A stretch of 64,000 bases of DNA from Frigoriglobus tundricola (GCF_013128195.2 NZ_CP053452.2:8370001-8434000); one strand, 5' to 3'; shown: positions 44,119-54,164, counted from the stretch's first letter. Notes: generated by a model not told the origin, from the sequence alone. Made by a program: numbers and translations.

Positions 44119-45053
44119 GTAAGCAACCGGTCGTCACCATCAAGCTAGAAGTGCAGATACACATGGACGGGACAACGCCCACCGTCATTGTGGACACTGA
44201 CGCGATCGACCAGCGGCACCCGTTTCTCACACCCGTCCTCCAGTGCCCGGATTCGGGCACGAGGATTCCGGTCACCCCGGCCAGCACGGGCGCGACGACG
44301 GGCAGCATCACAGCTTGGGCGCTCTTCCAAACGACCGCGCCCGACGACGTCCGGGCACAGGTTCTCCCCGCGTCGACCGACGTGAGGAGCCTCCAACCGT
44401 CAACGACTACGCCCACCGGTACGGTTGAGGGTACGCCGAGCGACGGCGGGCTGTTGTGGACGTGGGGCGCGGGGAATATGCTCCCGGGTGCCGCCTTTTC
44501 GACACATACGGGCACAGCGAACTGGTTCGTGGTCTGGGCGCAGTCGAAATGCAACGGGAGCGGGAGCGGCAGCATGAGCGGGAGCGGGAGCATGACCGAG
44601 ACCTGGATCCCGTCCCCCTTCAGTTTCACCGGAGTTCCCCTGGGAACATCCGGTGCGACCGGTTGTTCGGGTTCCGGTTCCGGGTCGGCGACACGAGCGC
44701 CCGCGCAGCCCGGTGCCAAGACCTATCCCGCCCTTTGGCTGGTCGTCTCGTGCGGGTTCGAGGTGTCTCCGCTCGTTCTGTTCAATGCGAACTGGGCGCT
44801 CCGAGCGGTGCCCGGCACCGCTCACCCGACCTGGGACAACGCCGCGGACGGGCGCGCGGTCCCTCACATCCAGCTCAAACTTTGCCCGCAGAACGGGTGG
44901 GAACTCGGGTTCCGTTACAACGACACGCGGGTCGAGTACGTGCTCCCGTTCCGGGCGAACCCCTTCGGTCCTCTCGTCTTTGCCGATCGGTGTGCTTCGG
45001 TGGAGGGGCTGGGACCGGTTGTGTTGCCCAAGATCCTCGTTTCGGCCGTCTGA
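44115..45053 (+). CDS. Unknown Gly/Ser-linker protein, operon partner of the kinase
   Basis: 312 residues, no family recognised, no signal peptide. An N-terminal beta-rich part (VVTIKLEVQIHMDGTTPTVIVDTDAID) is joined through two short Gly/Ser/Met runs (SGSGSMSGSGSM and CSGSGSGSATRAPAQ) to a C-terminal domain with Cys and Trp residues (LWLVVSCGFEVSPLVLFNANWALRAV...). The ATGA overlap with the kinase gene indicates translational coupling, and three bases separate it from the glycosyltransferase gene. It may be a kinase substrate, but nothing in the sequence proves this. Confidence 0.65.
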   Translation: MSKQPVVTIKLEVQIHMDGTTPTVIVDTDAIDQRHPFLTPVLQCPDSGTRIPVTPASTGATTGSITAWALFQTTAPDDVRAQVLPASTDVRSLQPSTTTPTGTVEGTPSDGGLLWTWGAGNMLPGAAFSTHTGTANWFVVWAQSKCNGSGSGSMSGSGSMTETWIPSPFSFTGVPLGTSGATGCSGSGSGSATRAPAQPGAKTYPALWLVVSCGFEVSPLVLFNANWALRAVPGTAHPTWDNAADGRAVPHIQLKLCPQNGWELGFRYNDTRVEYVLPFRANPFGPLVFADRCASVEGLGPVVLPKILVSAV

Positions 45054-45056
45054 CCG

Positions 45057-46850
45057 ATGTCCCATCACTTCCCCGAGTGCCGGCACCGCCGGGAGCCCCG
45101 CGCCCGCTGGTCGGCCATGTGCCGGTCGCCGAAGGTGGCCGGCCTGCGCATGGTGACGCCGGACGTGTGCCGGTCGTGCCCGTTCGTGGACCACCACCAC
45201 CCCGGCGACGGGACCGGGGCGGACGAAACCGTCCGTCCGGACATGGCCCTCGAACCGCTGATCGAGTTGATCAGCGGTCCCGCCCGCGCCTGGCCGCCCG
45301 GGTGGGGCGACTGGGACGTCACGCACCGGGCCCACCGGGTCGCGGCCGACCGGTTCCTGGCCGAGTCGCAGGAGTACCCCGCCGGCCGCTTTTGCGGTCG
45401 CGGGATCGTCATCGTGGGCGGCGGGGCCACCTACTTCGCGTCACTCTATGTGACCGTGCGGGCGATCCGGCACGTCGGCTGCCGGCTCCCGATCCAGGTG
45501 TGGTACCTGGGGCGGGAGGACGAGCTACCGGCCCCGCGACGGGCCGTTCTCGAACGCTACGGCGTCGCGTGCGTCGATGCGGACGCGGTCCGCGCGCGGT
45601 TCCCGTGTCGGATTCTCAACGGCTGGGAACTGAAAGCCTTCGCGGTGCTGCACGCGGGGTTCGAGGAGGTGCTGTCGCTCGACGCCGACTGTTACCCGGT
45701 GCGCGACCCCTCGTACCTGTTCGACGAGCCCGGCTACCGCGCGACCGGCGCGGTCTTCTGGCCGGATCTCCCGTTCGGGCCGACCCCCGACTGGGCCGCG
45801 TTCGGTGTCGCCCCGACCGGCCGGCGCACGCTGGAGACCGGGCAGTTCCTGCTCGACAAGCGGCGGGTGTGGCCCGCCCTGCGGCTGGCGTGGTGGTACA
45901 ACGACCACAGCGACTGGAGCTACCTGCACGGGTACGGCGACAAGAGCACGTTCGAGGTCGCGTGGGCGCGGTGCGGGTTGCCGCACGCCATGTACACCGA
46001 AGCCGTGAAGTGGGAATCGGACTGTTTTCATCACATCGGTCCCGAGGGGGCCGTGCTGTTTCTCCACAGGTGCCGCGACAAGTTCCGGTTGGGTGAGCCG
46101 GCCTACATGACGCCCCAGAACTTTACCTCCAACCGCTTTCACCCGGACCTGCTAATGGAGACCGAGTGCTTCGGCTGGCTCCGGGAACTCGGTCGGGACC
46201 TCGACCCGACCGGCGCGGGCGTCGCCCCGTCGGTCCCGCGGATCGGGGCCCTTCTGTACACGTGCCCCGACCGGCGCGCGGTGTGCGAGGGGACGCTCGG
46301 CCGGTGGAGGGGCACCGACTGGGGCGCGGACCCGGTCGTGCTGATCGACACCGGTACGGGGCCGGCCTCGACCGACCGACTCGCGGCGCACGCCCGGCAC
46401 ATGCTGACGCGGGCGCTCGAGACGGAAGCGGACTACTACCTACTTCTGGAAGACGACCTGATCTTCAACCTGCACCTGCGGCACAACCTCACGAACTGGG
46501 CGCCCGTTCGCGACCGAACGCTCTGGGCGGGGTCGCTGTTCAACCCTTCACTCCGGGTCGCAGGAACGAACCCGTCGGAGCTCTGGGGCGCGCGGTCCTG
46601 TGTTTGCGCGCGGGGGCACTTCTTCGGGGCACAGGCGATCGTCGTGTCGCGCGGGGCCGTGGTTGAAGCGCTCCGGGAATGGGACGCGACGCCCGGACCG
46701 TACGACTTGAGGCTCGCCGCGATTGTCGAGCGGCACGCCCCGGGCGTCGTCATCCACTCGCCCAGTCTCGTTCAGCACGTCGGCGCCCGGAGCACCTGGG
46801 GCGGGGAACCGATCCGGGCAACGAATTTCGATCCCTTCTTCCGGGCGTGA
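45057..46850 (+). CDS. Two-domain glycosyltransferase (GT-A plus GT25-like)
   Basis: 597 residues. The N-terminal 60 residues are Cys/His-rich (FPECRHRREPR...CRSPKVAGLRMVTPDVCRSCPFVDHHHPG), possibly metal binding. Residues ~110-380 resemble an alpha-mannosyltransferase-like GT-A domain: ILNGWELKAFAVLHAGFEEVLSLDADCYPVRDPSYLF, with the DxD in LDADCYP, and ETGQFLLDK. The C-terminal ~200 residues contain LLLEDDLIFNLHLRHNL and GAQAIVVSRGAV, the style of GT25/LPS sugar transferases. Two glycosylation steps may thus be coupled. Third gene of the kinase operon. Confidence 0.78.
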   Translation: MSHHFPECRHRREPRARWSAMCRSPKVAGLRMVTPDVCRSCPFVDHHHPGDGTGADETVRPDMALEPLIELISGPARAWPPGWGDWDVTHRAHRVAADRFLAESQEYPAGRFCGRGIVIVGGGATYFASLYVTVRAIRHVGCRLPIQVWYLGREDELPAPRRAVLERYGVACVDADAVRARFPCRILNGWELKAFAVLHAGFEEVLSLDADCYPVRDPSYLFDEPGYRATGAVFWPDLPFGPTPDWAAFGVAPTGRRTLETGQFLLDKRRVWPALRLAWWYNDHSDWSYLHGYGDKSTFEVAWARCGLPHAMYTEAVKWESDCFHHIGPEGAVLFLHRCRDKFRLGEPAYMTPQNFTSNRFHPDLLMETECFGWLRELGRDLDPTGAGVAPSVPRIGALLYTCPDRRAVCEGTLGRWRGTDWGADPVVLIDTGTGPASTDRLAAHARHMLTRALETEADYYLLLEDDLIFNLHLRHNLTNWAPVRDRTLWAGSLFNPSLRVAGTNPSELWGARSCVCARGHFFGAQAIVVSRGAVVEALREWDATPGPYDLRLAAIVERHAPGVVIHSPSLVQHVGARSTWGGEPIRATNFDPFFRA

Positions 46851-47028
46851 GCACGACTGTCGGTTCTCACTTCGTGGGGGGACCCGAGAGCCCGGCACCA
46901 AACCCGGCAGAATTCGAGGAGTCGGTTGCGGCGGCGTGTCGATAAACTCCCGGGTCTTGTTCCGATCCTTTGCGTGTACCGAGCGGAACGGAACCCGCGG
47001 GGCGGTTCGCCCCCAAGGAGTTCAGGCC

Positions 47029-47220
47029 ATGACGATCGGAAGCGTCGGGGCGTCGGCGTTGCAACCCCTCCCCTCAATGAATTCGACCTCCGGTGCGTCG
47101 AAGGCGCCCGTCAGCGTGCCCACGGCGACCGGCCACGCGCCCGCCGCGGCCCTGGTGAAGGAGAACGAGGCGGAGAAGGAGAACACCGGCGTCGGCAAGC
47201 AGGTCAACGTGTTGGCGTGA
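47029..47220 (+). CDS. Small Ala/Ser/Thr-rich protein
   Basis: 63 residues behind a strong AAGGAG at 47014-47019. Composition is Ala/Ser/Pro in the first two-thirds, then a charged KENEAEKENTGVGKQVNVLA end. No domain, signal peptide or membrane segment. It might be a small structural or regulatory protein; unknown. Confidence 0.55.
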   Translation: MTIGSVGASALQPLPSMNSTSGASKAPVSVPTATGHAPAAALVKENEAEKENTGVGKQVNVLA

Positions 47221-47264
47221 GCGCGACGGGCGACCGGGGCGCCGAAGCGCCCCGGGGTCCGACG

Positions 47265-48986
47265 TCACCACAGTGTCCGGCGCGTTCTCGCGAGCAGGTC
47301 CGCCGGGGGCGGCGGCGTGGTCGGGTGGAACTTCACCCGGTACAGCACGCGCCGGTACTCGGGACCCGGTTCGAGGCGGGTGTGTTCGCTCTCGACGAGC
47401 GGTTCCAGGGTGCCCACCTCGGCCAGGAGCGGGGCGTCCAGGCGCCGGGCCAGCACGAACGCCTCTCCTCCGGCCGCTTTTTCCTTCGCCTCCCAGGGGT
47501 CGCGGACGAGCACCCCGCTCCGCGGCGTGTGGTACAGCACCCAGAAGGTCTCCAGCGGTCGGACCCAGTCATAGTGAACCATCAGCGGCGCCCCGTCCGG
47601 AACCGCCGCGGCGGCCCGCTGGAGCATGTCGGCGTCCGCTTCATACGAGTCGCGGACGGCGGCCCGTCCGGTCGTCCAGCCGGAGTACGTCACCGCCAGG
47701 ACGAGAAGCACCCCCGTGAACGCCGCCCGCGGGTTCGGGTGCGTGACCGCCCGCGCCAGTACGAACGCCAGCACCGGCAGCGCCGCGGCGGTCGCGACCA
47801 CCACGGACCGGGGCACGTCGTACTTGATCCGGCAGTTGAGCAGCACGACCCCCGCAACGGCGGCCAGGACCGTTGTCGGCCACGGGCTCTGGGCCCAGGC
47901 CGGCATCCGTTCGCGCCCGAATCGCCACACCGCGGCCGCTCCGTCGGCGGCGAGGATCGCCCACGGGGCCATGCACTGGAGCAGGTAGTGGTGGTGCTTG
48001 CCGTCGGAGAGTGAGAACACCAGCGGGGGCAGGACCGCCCAGCACCACAGGAACCGCTCCGGCCCCGGCGCGGCGAACGCGGCCCGCCGGGACCGCCACA
48101 GGCCGATGAGGGCCGGGAGCGTCCAGGGCATCAGCACGTACGGCACGTTCAGCGCGTAGTACCACCACGGTTCGCGCAGGTAGCCCCCGTTCAACCGGTT
48201 CAGGTAGTGGTCCCGCCAGAGGTCGCGGATCTCGGGGTGCCGGATCACGACCGCCGCCGGCCACGCCACCGCCACGGCGAGCGCGGCCAACCAGCCCCAG
48301 ACCCAAACGTACCGCCGCACCTGTCCCCACGAGCGGGTCCAGAGCAGGTACCCGGCGATCGGTAAACCGGCCATCACGGTCCCGAACACGACCCCCTTCG
48401 CGAGGTTCGTCGCGCCCAGGAGGAGGAAGAACGCGAGCACCGCCCAGGGCCTCCGGCCGACCGGCGAACCGGACCCGGCCGGTCCGTCCGGCTCCGGCCC
48501 GAACTCTTGCCGGACGAACAGCGCGATCGTCGCGGTGACGATGAGGCAGAGGAAGATGTCGGCTTCCGGGTTGCTCGCGTACGCGTACATCTCGTGCATG
48601 GTCGCGAACACGCCGCCGGCGACCAGACCCGCGGCGCGGCCGTAGAAGCACGAGGCGATCATCGCCACGAGGAGCACGGTCGGCACGGCGACCAGCACCG
48701 CGCCGATGCGGGCGACGCAGTCGCACTCGGAGGTGCCCGCGAGTTGGTAGACCGTGCAGATCAGCCAGTCGGGGAAGGGCGGGCGCTCGAGCCACGGTTC
48801 GCCGCCCACCTTGGGCACGATCCAGTCGCCGTCGGCGAGCATCTCGCGGCTGTTCTCGGCGAGGACCGACTCGTGACCGGTGAGCCGCTTGGCGGTGAAC
48901 GCACAACTGAGGAACAGCGCCAGGCAGAACGCGGCCAAGAGCAGGTAGTCCGCGGCGCGCAGGCGCTCTGGGGAAGGTGGTGTCAC
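47265..48986 (-). CDS. PMT/ArnT-type integral-membrane glycosyltransferase
   Basis: 573 residues, GT-C fold. The start resembles the PMT/ArnT group: a first membrane helix, then LTGHESVLAENSREMLADGDWIVPKVGGEPWLERPPFPDWLI, which carries the acidic catalytic loop and the [KR]PP-type segment (ERPP). About ten more hydrophobic helices follow, then a ~120-residue soluble tail. It transfers a sugar from a polyprenyl-phosphate donor at the outer face of the inner membrane. The exact substrate is unknown. Confidence 0.88.
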   Translation of the reverse strand: MTPPSPERLRAADYLLLAAFCLALFLSCAFTAKRLTGHESVLAENSREMLADGDWIVPKVGGEPWLERPPFPDWLICTVYQLAGTSECDCVARIGAVLVAVPTVLLVAMIASCFYGRAAGLVAGGVFATMHEMYAYASNPEADIFLCLIVTATIALFVRQEFGPEPDGPAGSGSPVGRRPWAVLAFFLLLGATNLAKGVVFGTVMAGLPIAGYLLWTRSWGQVRRYVWVWGWLAALAVAVAWPAAVVIRHPEIRDLWRDHYLNRLNGGYLREPWWYYALNVPYVLMPWTLPALIGLWRSRRAAFAAPGPERFLWCWAVLPPLVFSLSDGKHHHYLLQCMAPWAILAADGAAAVWRFGRERMPAWAQSPWPTTVLAAVAGVVLLNCRIKYDVPRSVVVATAAALPVLAFVLARAVTHPNPRAAFTGVLLVLAVTYSGWTTGRAAVRDSYEADADMLQRAAAAVPDGAPLMVHYDWVRPLETFWVLYHTPRSGVLVRDPWEAKEKAAGGEAFVLARRLDAPLLAEVGTLEPLVESEHTRLEPGPEYRRVLYRVKFHPTTPPPPADLLARTRRTLW

Positions 48987-49442
48987 GGTAGCTCCCGAAA
49001 GGCGATCGCTTTCGCGGCTTCATACCGGACGGTGCGAACGGGTCAACGCCGATCACAAAACGCGTCGCTGCGGTGCAGGACCGTGTTCGACCACGGGGGC
49101 GAGACCCGGACCTGCGCCAACCGATGGCACCGGGCCGCGGCTGAACACTCTGGATTCTTGCGGACCGCTGAGAGGAAAAGAGGGGTTCACCACAGAGACA
49201 CAAAGGGCACAGAGAGAGGAAGAAGGCTGAGAGCAAGAAAAGGCTCTCTCAACGTCCATCTCGGCTTCGGTCTTCCTCGGCCTTGATCTTCTCTCTGTGC
49301 CCTCTGTGTCTTTGTGGTGAACCCCTCTTTTTCTTTAGGCTTTGGGACCGAGCGCCCGACCAGTTGCGCCTGGTCCATTTTCCCGTTGCGGTTCAGCGAG
49401 TTCGTGACGATGGGCGTGCGTCATGGGTCGAACGGCCCGGGG
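48987..49442. other. Intergenic region with inverted repeat
   Basis: No supported gene. It holds the 49176-49332 palindrome and otherwise ordinary sequence between two minus-strand genes. Confidence 0.5.
49176..49332. repeat. Inverted repeat of the TTCACCACAGAGACAC family
   Basis: The arms at 49176-49220 and 49289-49332 are near-perfect inverses (AAAAGAGGGGTTCACCACA, then AGACACA, AGGGCACAGAGAGA) with a few purine-purine differences, around ~68 bases. Same family as the one at 24476-24685 and familiar from many bacterial genomes. Confidence 0.85.
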
Positions 49443-52400
49443 CTACTGAGGGGCCGCGACCGGTCCCACGAAAGTAGCGGCGACCGGTCGGGCGTCCCAG
49501 ACGCGGGCCGTTTTGTCCCGGCTCCCCGTCACGATCCTGAGCCCGTCCTGACTAAAGGCCACGGACGAAACTTGATCCGTGTGACCCTTGAGGCTGAGCA
49601 GCTCGGCGCCGGTCTTTGCGTCCCAGATCTTCACGGTCTTGTCGTGGCTGCCGGTCACGATGCGCGATCCGTCCGGGGCGAACGCGGCGCCGCTGACCCA
49701 GTTCGTGTGGCCTTCGAGCTTCAGGAGTTCTTTTCCGCTGGTCGCGTCCCACATCCGCGCGGTTCCGTCCTCGCCCCCGGTGACGATTCGCGAGCCGTCC
49801 GCGCTGAACATCGCGGAGATGACCCACCCCGTATGGCCATCGAGCTTCAGCAGTTCCTTCCCGGTACCGGCGTCCCACACTTTCGCCGTTTTGTCCTCGC
49901 TGCCGGTCACGATCCGTGAGCCGTCTCCGCAAAACGCCCCGGAGATGACCCAACCCGTGTGCCCTTCGAGCTTGAGGAGTTCCGCCCCGGTCCGCGCGTC
50001 CCAGACGCGAGCCGTCTTGTCCCGGCCGGTCGTCAGGATGCGGGCGCCGTCCGGGCGGAACGAGACGGAGGTCACTTCCCCGGTGTGGCCGGTGAGTGCG
50101 TGAAGCTCTTTCCCGGTCCGTGCGTCCCGGGTCCGCGCCCCCTCCCGGCTGCCGGTCGCGAGTGTGTGACCGTCCGGGCTGAGTGCGGCCGTTAGCACGC
50201 CGTATTTGTCCCCGCGGAAGGTGAGGACTTCGGCCCCGGTCCGTGCGTCCCAGAGTTTCACCGAACGATCCAAACTGGCCGTCAGAACCTGTGTGCCGTC
50301 CCGGCTGAAGGCGGCCGCGGTGACACTTGACGAGTGGCCCGAGCGGTAGACCAGCGCGCCGGTCGCGGTTTCGTGCGGAGCCAGGACCAGGGCATCGGCC
50401 CCGGTCCGCGCGTCCCACACCTTGGCCGTGTGGTCCTCGCTCCCGGTCACGATGCGCAGCCCGTCGGCGCTGAAGCTCACCGCATTGACGGGGTCCGTGT
50501 GCCCCTTGAGGGCGAACAGTTCCCGTCCGGTCCGCGCGTCCCAGACCTTGGCCGTTTGGTCGGCGCTCCCGGTGACGATCCGGGCGCCGTCCGGGCTGAA
50601 GCCCGCCGACCGCACCCCGTTGGTGTGCCCGCGCAGAACGAGCCGCTCTTTTCCGGTGCCCGCGTCCCAGACGCGGGCCGTCCCGTCGGGGGTGGCGGTG
50701 ACGATTCGGGTGCCGTCGGGGCTGAGCGCCGCCAGGACCGCGCCGGGCGCGCTCGGGGCGCGCCCGACGGCGGTCTCGTTCGGCGGGACCACGAGCCGCT
50801 CCTTCCCGGTGTTCGCGTCCCAGACCCGCGCCGTGCCGTCCCGGCTCCCGGTGACGATCCGCGACCCGTCGTCTTGGAACGCGACCGACAGCACGGCGCC
50901 GCTGTGCCCTTCGAGTTTGAAGAGGTCCTTGCCGGTGTTCGCGTCCCAGACGCGCGCAGTTCCGTCCCAACTGCCGGTCACGATGCGCGCGCCGTCGGCA
51001 CGGAACGCCGCCGCTGTCACCCCGTCGGTGTGCCCTTCGAGCTTGAGGAGTTCCTGGCCGGTGACCGCGTCCCACACCTTCGCGAGCTTATCGGCGCCGG
51101 CGGTCACGATCCGCAAGCCGTCCGGGCGGAACGCGGCCGAGACCGGTCGCTTGTCGCACACCTCCCGCTTGAGGAGTTCCTTTCCCGTCGCCGCGTCCCA
51201 GACGCGCATGGTGCCGTCGTAGCTGCCGGTGACGATCCGGGCGCCGTCCGCGCTCAGGGCGGCCGAGGTCAATTCGCCCGTGTGGCCGCGGGCCGTCACG
51301 AGGGAGGCGCTGCACAGCCGGTTGAGGTGGTGCCATTCCCACCCCCGGAGGTCCTCGGGCGTGGCCCCGAGGAGCTTCCGGGCCGATGCCACGTTGTCGT
51401 CGTGCCACTGGTCGTAGGCCACCTCGGCGATGCGCCCGTACTGGTGGACCTTCAGCTTCTTGAGGGCCTCGGCTTCGCGGGCCAGGGCGTTCTCGGCGGC
51501 GCCCTTCTGGTGCAGCGCCTCGTCCCGCGCCGCCGCGGCCGCCCCCTGAAGTTGGACGGCCTCGACCCGCGCCCGGTCCGCGAGGTCCTTTTGCCGAACG
51601 GCTTCTCGCGTTTCGGTGTGCAGCTCGTCGCGGGCGCTCTCGGCTTCTTTCTGGGATCGCTTGGCGGTCTGCCAGAGCGCCGCCAGTCCGGCGCCGAACG
51701 CGGCCAGCACGAACGCGCTCGCGAGCGCCCCGGCCAGCGCGTACTGCACGCGGCGCGCTTGTGGGCGCTCCGCGGCCTCGACCTCCGCGGCCGCGCGCTC
51801 GGCCTCGGAGCGGACGCGCTGGAGTTCCGCTTGCTTCGCCCGCGTTTCGGCCGCTAACAGGTGCGCGGTCACCGCCCGCGCCACCTCGCCCGCGTCGCGC
51901 GGGCGCGCCGCGCGGTCGCGGGCCAGGCAGCGCTTGCACAGCGCAACGAGTTCGGGGTCGGCCCCGCCCGCGTCGAGTCGCCGGAACGCGTCGCCCGTCT
52001 CCCCGTTGATCGCGAGGGCGCGGACCGTTTCGGGGTCCGGCGACGCGTAGGGCGCGTCGCCGGTCAGGATCGCGCACAGCACGGCGCCCAGGCCGAACAC
52101 GTCCGCGCGCTCGTCCACCTGGTCGATCGCCCCGCTGGCCTGCTCCGGCGAGATGTACGCGGGCGTCCCGAGGATGCTCCCCTCCTGGGTCGCGAGCGCG
52201 TCGTCCGGGACGCCGGCCGGTGCGGGTGCCGGCACCACCGGTCCTTCGCCGCCGCCCGTCTCCGGAAGGGGCTCCGGCGGCGCCCCGGAGAGGATCTTCG
52301 CCAGCCCCCAATCCATGACCTGGACTTCACCGAACGCCCCGATCATCACATTGGCCGGCTTCAGGTCCCGGTGAACGACCTTGCGGGCGTGCGCGTAGGC

Positions 52401-52928
52401 GACCGCCTGGCACACCTGCCCGAACGCCGGCACGAACCGGGCGGGGTCGTTCGGGGTGCGGTCGAGCAGGTCGGCCAGGGTGTCGCCCTTGATGAGTTTC
52501 ATCGCCAGAAACGGGCGCCCGTCGGGCAGGGTGCCGATGTGGTGGACCGGCGGGATGGCCGGGTGTTGCAACTGACCGGTGATCCGGGCCTCGTCGAGGA
52601 ACCGGCGGGCGGCGGCCGAGTCGGCGGAGAAGCGGTCCCGGAGTAGCTTGATGGCCACGTCCCGATCGAGCGCGAGTTCGCGGGCGCGGTACACGACGCC
52701 CATCCCGCCGCGGGCGATTTCGGCCTCGATCGTGTAGCCGGGAATGACCCAGTGCGGGTGTAGGTCGGCGGACACGTCGCCGGGCCGGAGCAGCGGGATC
52801 AACGGGTGGGCGACCGTCGGTGGTTGGGGGGCCGCGACGGTCGGCGGTACGGGTTTCGCCTTCGGCGACCGGGCGGGGCTCGGCGGAAGTGCGAACTCGG
52901 TGGGCGGGCCGGACTCGTTGTCGGGCAT
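49443..52928 (-). CDS. Ser/Thr protein kinase fused to WD40 repeats
   Basis: 1161 residues from the ATG at 52928. A Pro-rich start is followed by the kinase domain (IARGGMGVVYRARE, VAIKLL, HRDLKPANVMIG, MDWGLAKI in place of DFG, SPEQASG), a Leu/Ala-rich membrane segment (ALAGALASAFVLAAFGAGLAALW) near residue 400, a long charged coiled-coil stretch, and then about 14 WD40 repeats with the pattern GHTxxVxSxxFSPDGxRIVTGSxDxTAKVWDAxTG. The WD40 propellers should lie outside the cytoplasm and sense or scaffold. Repeats are very alike, suggesting recent expansion. The frame stays open upstream, but only the N-terminus from 52928 is kinase-like. Confidence 0.93.
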   Translation of the reverse strand: MPDNESGPPTEFALPPSPARSPKAKPVPPTVAAPQPPTVAHPLIPLLRPGDVSADLHPHWVIPGYTIEAEIARGGMGVVYRARELALDRDVAIKLLRDRFSADSAAARRFLDEARITGQLQHPAIPPVHHIGTLPDGRPFLAMKLIKGDTLADLLDRTPNDPARFVPAFGQVCQAVAYAHARKVVHRDLKPANVMIGAFGEVQVMDWGLAKILSGAPPEPLPETGGGEGPVVPAPAPAGVPDDALATQEGSILGTPAYISPEQASGAIDQVDERADVFGLGAVLCAILTGDAPYASPDPETVRALAINGETGDAFRRLDAGGADPELVALCKRCLARDRAARPRDAGEVARAVTAHLLAAETRAKQAELQRVRSEAERAAAEVEAAERPQARRVQYALAGALASAFVLAAFGAGLAALWQTAKRSQKEAESARDELHTETREAVRQKDLADRARVEAVQLQGAAAAARDEALHQKGAAENALAREAEALKKLKVHQYGRIAEVAYDQWHDDNVASARKLLGATPEDLRGWEWHHLNRLCSASLVTARGHTGELTSAALSADGARIVTGSYDGTMRVWDAATGKELLKREVCDKRPVSAAFRPDGLRIVTAGADKLAKVWDAVTGQELLKLEGHTDGVTAAAFRADGARIVTGSWDGTARVWDANTGKDLFKLEGHSGAVLSVAFQDDGSRIVTGSRDGTARVWDANTGKERLVVPPNETAVGRAPSAPGAVLAALSPDGTRIVTATPDGTARVWDAGTGKERLVLRGHTNGVRSAGFSPDGARIVTGSADQTAKVWDARTGRELFALKGHTDPVNAVSFSADGLRIVTGSEDHTAKVWDARTGADALVLAPHETATGALVYRSGHSSSVTAAAFSRDGTQVLTASLDRSVKLWDARTGAEVLTFRGDKYGVLTAALSPDGHTLATGSREGARTRDARTGKELHALTGHTGEVTSVSFRPDGARILTTGRDKTARVWDARTGAELLKLEGHTGWVISGAFCGDGSRIVTGSEDKTAKVWDAGTGKELLKLDGHTGWVISAMFSADGSRIVTGGEDGTARMWDATSGKELLKLEGHTNWVSGAAFAPDGSRIVTGSHDKTVKIWDAKTGAELLSLKGHTDQVSSVAFSQDGLRIVTGSRDKTARVWDARPVAATFVGPVAAPQ

Positions 52929-53102
52929 CAGCGCTCTCCGGCTGGGAAGTGTTAGTGTACCCGGATGGACGCGTTCGGGGAACCGGCGGGCGAGCGCCTT
53001 CGTCTTGACGCTCCCATCGCCGTTCGTCATACAACGGTCATTCAGGTGGGGTCGGTCCGTAAACCGTTGGTTCGCCCCGAGTGGCCCGAGGGAGGAGAGG
53101 CC

Positions 53103-54164
53103 ATGCGTTTTCGCCACACCGGTGCGCCCGTTCTGCTCGTCGCCGCGTCCGTCTGCGCGTGCCAGAAAGCGGACCCGCGACCCGGCCCGGAAGTGCCCGT
53201 TCCGGTCGCGGCCGTGGCGCCGGCCGCGCCAAAAGGTCCGGACGTCTCGGCCGACTACCGCGGATTGGAGGACTGCTGGCGCACGTGTGGCAGTTCGGCC
53301 CAGTACATCACGGCGACCGGGGGCGCGAGGGTGACGGTGTGGAAGGCGGCGGCGGAGCAGGGCTCCGCGGAGGGGATGATCCTGTACGCCCGGTGCCTGC
53401 AAGAGGGCGCCGGTGTGGCGAAGGACCTGCCGGCCGCGGTCGCGTGGTACCGCAGGGCCGTTGACCTCGGGAGCGCGGCCGCCGTGCGGGGGCTGGCCCT
53501 GTGTCACCTCCAGGGGGACGGCGTGGTGAAAGACACGTCCGAGGGCGTGAGGTGGCTCCGCAAAGCCGCCGCACTGGGCAGCGGGGACGCGATGTGCGAC
53601 CTGGGCGGGTGCTACCACGCCGGCATCGGCGTGGCCCGGGACGACGACGAAGCGGCGCGGTGGGCGCACAAGGGCGCCGATCTCGGCTGCGCCGCCGCCA
53701 TGCGCAACCTCGGGATCTGCTACATTAAGGGCCAGGGCGTGGCGAAGGATCCGGCCGAGGGGCAGAAGTGGCTCCGCAAGAGCGCCGAGCTGGGGAACAC
53801 GGAAGCGATGTGCGTTCTGGGCCTGTGCCACATCAACGGCGAGGGCGTGGCGAAGGACCCGGGTGAGGCCGTGAAGTGGTTCCGCAAAGCGGCCGAGGGC
53901 GGGAACGCCCAGGCGATGTGCAGCCTCGCACTGTGCCTCCTGCAGGGCGCGGGGGTGACGAGAGACGCGGTCGCCGGGGTCACGTGGTACCGCCGGGCCG
54001 CGGACCTCGGGCACGCCGGGGCGATGTACGACCTGGGGCTGTGCTATTTCGACGGCGAGGGCGTGCCGCGTGACGCGGCGGAGTCGGTGAAGTGGTTCCT
54101 GAAAGCCGCCCAACTCGGGGACGCGCAAGCCAAGGCGTTCCTGGCACAACTCCGCACGCCGTGA
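53103..54164 (+). CDS. Sel1-repeat lipoprotein
   Basis: 353 residues from the ATG at 53103, preceded by GAGGGAGGAGAGGCC, a very strong ribosome-binding site. Signal sequence ending in a Cys (PVLLVAASVCAC). About seven Sel1 repeats of 36 residues follow, with the AMCxLGxCYxxGxGVAKDxxEAVKWFRKAAELGN pattern. Sel1 repeats form alpha-helical solenoids that bind partner proteins. Divergent from the kinase-WD40 gene. Confidence 0.92.
   Translation: MRFRHTGAPVLLVAASVCACQKADPRPGPEVPVPVAAVAPAAPKGPDVSADYRGLEDCWRTCGSSAQYITATGGARVTVWKAAAEQGSAEGMILYARCLQEGAGVAKDLPAAVAWYRRAVDLGSAAAVRGLALCHLQGDGVVKDTSEGVRWLRKAAALGSGDAMCDLGGCYHAGIGVARDDDEAARWAHKGADLGCAAAMRNLGICYIKGQGVAKDPAEGQKWLRKSAELGNTEAMCVLGLCHINGEGVAKDPGEAVKWFRKAAEGGNAQAMCSLALCLLQGAGVTRDAVAGVTWYRRAADLGHAGAMYDLGLCYFDGEGVPRDAAESVKWFLKAAQLGDAQAKAFLAQLRTP

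Noticed and set aside
52929-54149. Upstream extension of the kinase-WD40 frame
   Set aside because: It lies antisense to the well-supported Sel1 lipoprotein gene and has no kinase-like content; the ATG at 52928 is the sensible start.
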